From assembly GCA_009930355.1 (NCBI GenBank), contig RZYK01000002.1, positions 1-44,128 of the forward strand: 44,128 nt of DNA. The letters run 5' to 3'. Each line of letters opens with the position of its first letter. Position 1 is the first letter of the stretch. The notes under the pieces were generated by a model. That model was not told the origin of the DNA and did no database searches. It saw only the letters and a program-made list of their open reading frames with translations. Both the position numbers and the translations under genes were made by a program. Below are positions 39,691 to 44,128 of the stretch, piece by piece. This stretch comes from Campylobacterota bacterium. Lineage in GTDB: Bacteria; Campylobacterota; Campylobacteria; Campylobacterales; Sulfurospirillaceae.

Positions 39691-40061
39691 AAGAGATGAT
39701 TTTATCGACCCTCAAAGAGCTTGAAGAGGTTGCGCCAAAAGAAGAGGCAAAATCACAAATGTTGCAGCCACCTCGCCAGATTGATGCGGATGCGTTTGAG
39801 CCTGAACCAATGTTGGAAATCAGCGAGGAAATTTTCTCCGCTACCACTTTGAGCGCTTCTTGTTACGAAGAGAATACATGTGAGAACAGAGAGCGACAGT
39901 TTTATTTAGATCTAAGAGAGCGTATTTTAGTTCTTTTTGAGGGTTTTCAGTCGCCTAATAATAAAAATATTGAAGCCAAAATAGATTTGACCTTAAACTT
40001 TTTAGAATACCTTTTAGCCACGATTGATGAACAGTTGGAGAAAATGGAAACGCCCCAATAA
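39681..40061 (+). CDS. Conserved hypothetical protein
   Basis: ATG 39681; ORF between leuB operon end and the CCA enzyme gene, tightly packed. Confidence 0.6.
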   Translation: MELKEMILSTLKELEEVAPKEEAKSQMLQPPRQIDADAFEPEPMLEISEEIFSATTLSASCYEENTCENRERQFYLDLRERILVLFEGFQSPNNKNIEAKIDLTLNFLEYLLATIDEQLEKMETPQ

Positions 40062-41188
40062 TGAAATTACCCATAGACCTCACGGGATCATTTCTCACAC
40101 AATTTGAAACTGCCAAAACATTTTTAGTGCCGTATACTAAACGTGTGTATTTGGTAGGAGGTAGTGTGAGAGATCTTTATTTAAATGCACCTTTACATGA
40201 TTTAGATATTGAAGTGTACGATATGGCGCCTGACGTGTTTGATGATGTGATGAAGCGCATGGGTGCTGTGGGCGTGGGAAAAAGTTTTTTTGTTTACAGG
40301 TTAGGTGTGATTGATTTTTCTCTGCCTCGTGTTGAGCGTAAAAGTGGTATTGGACACAGTGCGTTTGAGGTTGAAGTGTGTCAAGATGAAAAAGAGGCTT
40401 CTAAAAGACGTGATTTTAGTATGAATGCCATGATGGTCAATATTTTCACCCAAGAATTATTTGATTTTTGGGGTGGAAGAGATGCTATCGCAAAAAAAAG
40501 GCTTGTTATTATTGATGAGCAAAGTTTTAAAGAAGATAGCCTACGAGTCCTTCGTGCGATGCAGTTTAGCGCACGTTTGGGTTTTAAAATAGAGCCAAAA
40601 AGTCTCAAAATGATGCAAGAAATTAGCCTTGCAGATTTAACTAAACCTCGTATTTTATGGGAGTTTGAAAAGCTTTTTAGTGCGTCCTTTTTGCATTATG
40701 GGCTTTTTTACATGTATCAACTCTCTTTGTTTGAAAAGTGTTTTACATGTAACGTGGAAAATTGTTTTTTTGAAATCGCCCGTGAATTGTTACGATGTAA
40801 GCAAAATTTTCAGGAGGATTTAATTTCTTATTATTTTATTTACATCGTCGCCAATCGTTTGAGACAAGATCCTTTGGTGTGGCTTGAAGCGCTAGATGCA
40901 CCCAATCATTACCGTCGTCTTTTTCGAAATCAGCCTTTTATTGAGGGAGAAATAAGTGATGAAATGCTTTTACATGTAAGTCTTGATATGCCTTTGTGCG
41001 AGTGGTTAGGACATTACCGTGTGGGAGTAAGAGAACGGGCCGAGGTTTTGGGTATTTGGGAGAAGCCTTTTGATGGAGGCATTAGCGTACATGATGTGAT
41101 GAGTGAGGGTTTTGAGGGGCGAAGTATTGGGGAAGAGTTAAAGAAAAGACGTATGAAAAAAATTCAAGAATTGTGTGAGGCAAAGTAG
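40061..41188 (+). CDS. CCA tRNA nucleotidyltransferase / poly(A) polymerase family
   Basis: YLVGGSVRDLYLNAPLHDLDIEVY, RRDFSMNAM, EDSLRVLRAMQFSARLGF. Confidence 0.9.
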   Translation: MKLPIDLTGSFLTQFETAKTFLVPYTKRVYLVGGSVRDLYLNAPLHDLDIEVYDMAPDVFDDVMKRMGAVGVGKSFFVYRLGVIDFSLPRVERKSGIGHSAFEVEVCQDEKEASKRRDFSMNAMMVNIFTQELFDFWGGRDAIAKKRLVIIDEQSFKEDSLRVLRAMQFSARLGFKIEPKSLKMMQEISLADLTKPRILWEFEKLFSASFLHYGLFYMYQLSLFEKCFTCNVENCFFEIARELLRCKQNFQEDLISYYFIYIVANRLRQDPLVWLEALDAPNHYRRLFRNQPFIEGEISDEMLLHVSLDMPLCEWLGHYRVGVRERAEVLGIWEKPFDGGISVHDVMSEGFEGRSIGEELKKRRMKKIQELCEAK

Positions 41189-42031
41189 ATGGATAAAAAC
41201 AAAAATTATATTTTAAAAATTGATTGTTCGGATGAAAAAGGACTCATTTACCGTATTGCGGATGTGGTGTTTAAATATCAGCTGAATATTATCAAAAACG
41301 ATGAATATGTAGACAGGGAAAATGGCAAATTTTTTATGCGTGCGGAGCTAAACGGTGAGGCAGATTTGAATGCGTTTAAAGGTACGCTTCAAGCGATGCT
41401 TCCTTCACGTTCAAACATTTCCGTTTTTGAGGCACGTAAAAAAGATATTATCCTTATGGGTACCAAAGAGATGCACTGTTTGGGTGATATTTTACTCAAA
41501 CACGATAGTGGTGATTTGAATGCCAATATTTTGGCGATTGTCTCAAACTATGAAGATTTGAAAAATTTAAGTGAAAAATTTAATGTACCTTTTCATTGTG
41601 TGAGTCATGAGGGATTGAATAGGACAGAACACGAAATAAAAGTTTTAGAGGTTTTGGCTGGATACCGTGTGGATTATATTGTTCTTGCCAAATACATGCG
41701 GATTTTATCGAGTGAATTTGTGGGGCATTATGAAGAGAAGATGATTAACATTCACCACTCTTTTTTGCCTGCGTTTATTGGCGCAAATCCTTACAAACAG
41801 GCGTATGAGCGAGGGGTAAAGATTATTGGTGCAACGGCGCACTTTGTCAATAACCATTTGGATGAAGGGCCTATCATTGCGCAAGATGTCATTCATGTGA
41901 ACCATGAGATGAGCTGGAGAGATATGCAAAAAGCAGGGCGCAATGTTGAAAAAGTCGTCCTATCCAATGCGCTTGATTTGGTCTTTGAAGAGCGCATTTT
42001 TGTGCATGATAATAAAACGATTATTTTTTGA
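41189..42031 (+). CDS. purU: Formyltetrahydrofolate deformylase
   Basis: ACT-like N-terminus and HHSFLPAFIGANPYKQAYERGVKIIGATAHFV. Confidence 0.95.
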   Translation: MDKNKNYILKIDCSDEKGLIYRIADVVFKYQLNIIKNDEYVDRENGKFFMRAELNGEADLNAFKGTLQAMLPSRSNISVFEARKKDIILMGTKEMHCLGDILLKHDSGDLNANILAIVSNYEDLKNLSEKFNVPFHCVSHEGLNRTEHEIKVLEVLAGYRVDYIVLAKYMRILSSEFVGHYEEKMINIHHSFLPAFIGANPYKQAYERGVKIIGATAHFVNNHLDEGPIIAQDVIHVNHEMSWRDMQKAGRNVEKVVLSNALDLVFEERIFVHDNKTIIF

Positions 42032-42151
42032 AACCATTTTTATACGCTTCTTAGGCAAAGCCCAAGAAGCTACGTTACACTGGGTACTAAAGCTTGCCTC
42101 TTTGAGGCAGAAAAAGGGCATGGTGCGTTTTGATATTTAGGAGATTAGTTT

Positions 42152-42622
42152 ATGTTTAATATTGTTTTAGTTCATCCTCAAATTCCTCAAAATACGGGAA
42201 GCATTGGTCGTATGTGTGTCAATGCGGATTGTAGTTTGCACATTGTCAAACCCACTATGTTTGAGATTAGCGATAAGACTGTGAAGCGTGCGGGGCTTGA
42301 TTATTGGCATTTACTCGATGTGCATGTGTATGAAAACTTAGAGGAGTTTTTAACGATACATCACGATAAAGTGGAGCGTTTTTTCTTCGCTACGACCAAA
42401 ACGAAAAAGCCCTATTTTGAAGCCTCGTTTCAAGCAGGTGATTTTCTCTTTTTTGGAGGCGAGTCCACAGGACTTCCCATGGACTTGATGCAGTTGAAGT
42501 GGGACAATGCCATTACCATTCCGATGGGAAAAAACGGCAGAAGCCTTAATCAAGCTACATCGGCTGGGGTTATCCTCTACGATGCGATTCGTCAAAATTT
42601 TAGTGCGTTTGAGATGGTTTAA
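42152..42622 (+). CDS. trmL: tRNA (cytidine(34)-2'-O)-methyltransferase
   Basis: 156 aa SPOUT: VHPQIPQNTGSIGRMCVNAD, FGGESTGLP, IPMGKNGRSLNQATSAGV. Confidence 0.93.
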   Translation: MFNIVLVHPQIPQNTGSIGRMCVNADCSLHIVKPTMFEISDKTVKRAGLDYWHLLDVHVYENLEEFLTIHHDKVERFFFATTKTKKPYFEASFQAGDFLFFGGESTGLPMDLMQLKWDNAITIPMGKNGRSLNQATSAGVILYDAIRQNFSAFEMV

Positions 42623-42634
42623 AGGAGTTTTGCA

Positions 42635-43333
42635 ATGAAACGATTTTTCTCTTTTTGTTTGTTGATAGTTTTTCCATTGTTGTTGTGTGCGGATATGGAG
42701 ATTACCACGCAAGAGAGTGTTTCCAATACGCTCATGCCTGAACGTCTACGAGGCGAATTTTCGTTTGAAGAAGAACATAAAAATAGCAATGTGATTAAAG
42801 AGCATCTCAATGCTTTAGTCGCTGAAGTGAAGCAATTTGATACTAAAAATGAGCTTTGTCAAGGAGGAGGGTACCGTCTCTCACCTTCGTATCAATATAA
42901 AGATAACAAACAAATTTTTATGGGTTATAAGGGAAGTCTTTTCTTTTTGTGTGAACTCAACTCCGTTGAGCAGTACAACATGCTGGTTGAAAGAGTAGAA
43001 AAGATAAAAGCTCCTAGTGTCATCACCCATCAAGGGGCTTTGGCATGGGTGGTGAGCGATGGGGTACAACATGCCAACCGTTTGGCATTGCGCTCATCGC
43101 TTCTCAAAGTGGCACATGAGCAAGCCCTCTCTTTTTCCAAAGAGACCCATCAAACGTGCAATGTTAAAGAGGTTGTTTTTGACAATGCCTCACCAACGCA
43201 TCCTGTGTTGATGCGAGCAGCCGCTCCAATGGCAAAGTCCTTCTCCTCTGTTCCTACGCAAGCGCCTTTGGCACATCTTGAAACCTTCGTCTTAAATGCA
43301 ACGGTGCGGTACAGTTGTACGGCGCAAAAATAA
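42635..43333 (+). CDS. Secreted hypothetical protein (SIMPL/DUF541-like)
   Basis: Signal peptide, 232 aa, C-terminal FVLNATVRYSCTA resembling SIMPL-domain ends. Confidence 0.5.
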   Translation: MKRFFSFCLLIVFPLLLCADMEITTQESVSNTLMPERLRGEFSFEEEHKNSNVIKEHLNALVAEVKQFDTKNELCQGGGYRLSPSYQYKDNKQIFMGYKGSLFFLCELNSVEQYNMLVERVEKIKAPSVITHQGALAWVVSDGVQHANRLALRSSLLKVAHEQALSFSKETHQTCNVKEVVFDNASPTHPVLMRAAAPMAKSFSSVPTQAPLAHLETFVLNATVRYSCTAQK

Positions 43334-43355
43334 GATTATTGAGAAAGTACGCCCT

Positions 43356-44128
43356 TTGAAAATTCACGAAATTTGTTTTATTGGGGCGGGGGCAAGTGCC
43401 TTAATGGCGGCTTCGCATCTGCAAGGAAGCGATGTTGCGCTCATTGATAGCAATGCCAAAATGGGTGCAAAACTTTTAATCTCTGGTGGAGGCAAGTGCA
43501 ACCTTACCAATCGTTATGCGAGTGAAGCGAATTATTTGGGAAATAGGGCGTTTATAAAGCCGATTTTAGACGCGTTTGATGCCTCTGCAACGCTAAAGTT
43601 CGTTAAGGAACAGCGTTTAAGTTTAGAAGAGCGCTCTCATGGGCAAATCTTTTGTGCCAATAGTGCCAAAGAGTTGGTCTCTGTTTTTGGGCGATTAAGT
43701 GCTTTTTGCACCTTTTATCTCTCTACGACAGTTTTACATGTAAGAAAAGAGAAACATTTTATCATTCACACAAACAAGGGTGAGATTCATACCAAAAAGC
43801 TGGTGGTTGCCAGTGGCGGGCTTAGTTATGCAAGCATAGGGGCGAGTGATATTGGCTTTAAAATCGCAGAGCAGTTTGGACACACAATCATCACGCCTTC
43901 ACCTGCTCTGGTAGGCTTAACCCTTCAAAAAGAGCAGTTTTGGATGAAGGAACTGAGCGGTATTGCCTTGCCTGTGACGTTACATGTAGAGGGTAAAACC
44001 TTTAGTGAAAACCTTCTTTTTGCGCATAAAGGCATTAGCGGTCCTTGTGTGCTGAGTGGTTCTTTGTATTGGAAAAAAGGGAACATTTGCATTGACTTTT
44101 TACCCCATATCGCTTCGATGGAAGCCTT
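43356..44128 (+). CDS. NAD(P)/FAD-dependent oxidoreductase (HI0933/BaiN-like), cut by window edge
   Basis: TTG start; LKIHEICFIGAGASALMAASHL...LLISGGGKCNLTN motifs; open to the window end. Confidence 0.88.
   Translation, partial: MKIHEICFIGAGASALMAASHLQGSDVALIDSNAKMGAKLLISGGGKCNLTNRYASEANYLGNRAFIKPILDAFDASATLKFVKEQRLSLEERSHGQIFCANSAKELVSVFGRLSAFCTFYLSTTVLHVRKEKHFIIHTNKGEIHTKKLVVASGGLSYASIGASDIGFKIAEQFGHTIITPSPALVGLTLQKEQFWMKELSGIALPVTLHVEGKTFSENLLFAHKGISGPCVLSGSLYWKKGNICIDFLPHIASMEA

Noticed and set aside
39442-40061. Overlapping small ORFs after leuB considered as a novel system
   Set aside because: Likely ordinary operon-embedded hypothetical genes; no supporting motif beyond a TPR-like segment.
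42032-42140. Hairpin region considered as a tRNA gene
   Set aside because: No TTCRA T-loop or acceptor/anticodon arrangement could be drawn; no tRNA or rRNA genes were found anywhere in the window.

Overview
Chromosomal segment of a campylobacterotal (epsilonproteobacterial) genome, most like Sulfurospirillum by gene content; the genus is inference, not a database result. Positions 1-4.1 kb are a decayed mosaic: a probable IS tail, a 5'-truncated MFS gene, mntP, a TonB-receptor pseudogene and a truncated RhtX/FptX-like MFS. Positions 4.3-20.2 kb are a large metal/iron acquisition locus: exbB-exbD-hemP-tonB, a PepSY reductase-like protein, two TonB-dependent receptors, DUF4198 (NikK-like) and small NikL-like secreted proteins, feoA-feoB, a GGDEF protein, a FeoB-associated Cys-rich peptide, dps and a porin. 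The rest is mostly housekeeping and accessory genes: rpoD, flgF/flgG-type rod genes, azlCD, a DEAD-box helicase, recQ, argO, msrPQ, arsB/arsR, leuD-leuB, a CCA-adding-type enzyme, purU and trmL, plus a clear DpnI-like methyl-directed restriction endonuclease. The most striking non-genic signal is a highly iterated palindrome, TTACATGTAA (extending to CTTTACATGTAAAG). I counted 25 copies by eye, both between and inside genes, where base composition predicts about 0.1. Other notable points are mirrored NikK/NikL-like genes with predicted N-terminal histidines around two TonB receptors and FeoAB, the DpnI homologue with an acidic partner ORF, and a 102-bp structured tandem repeat.
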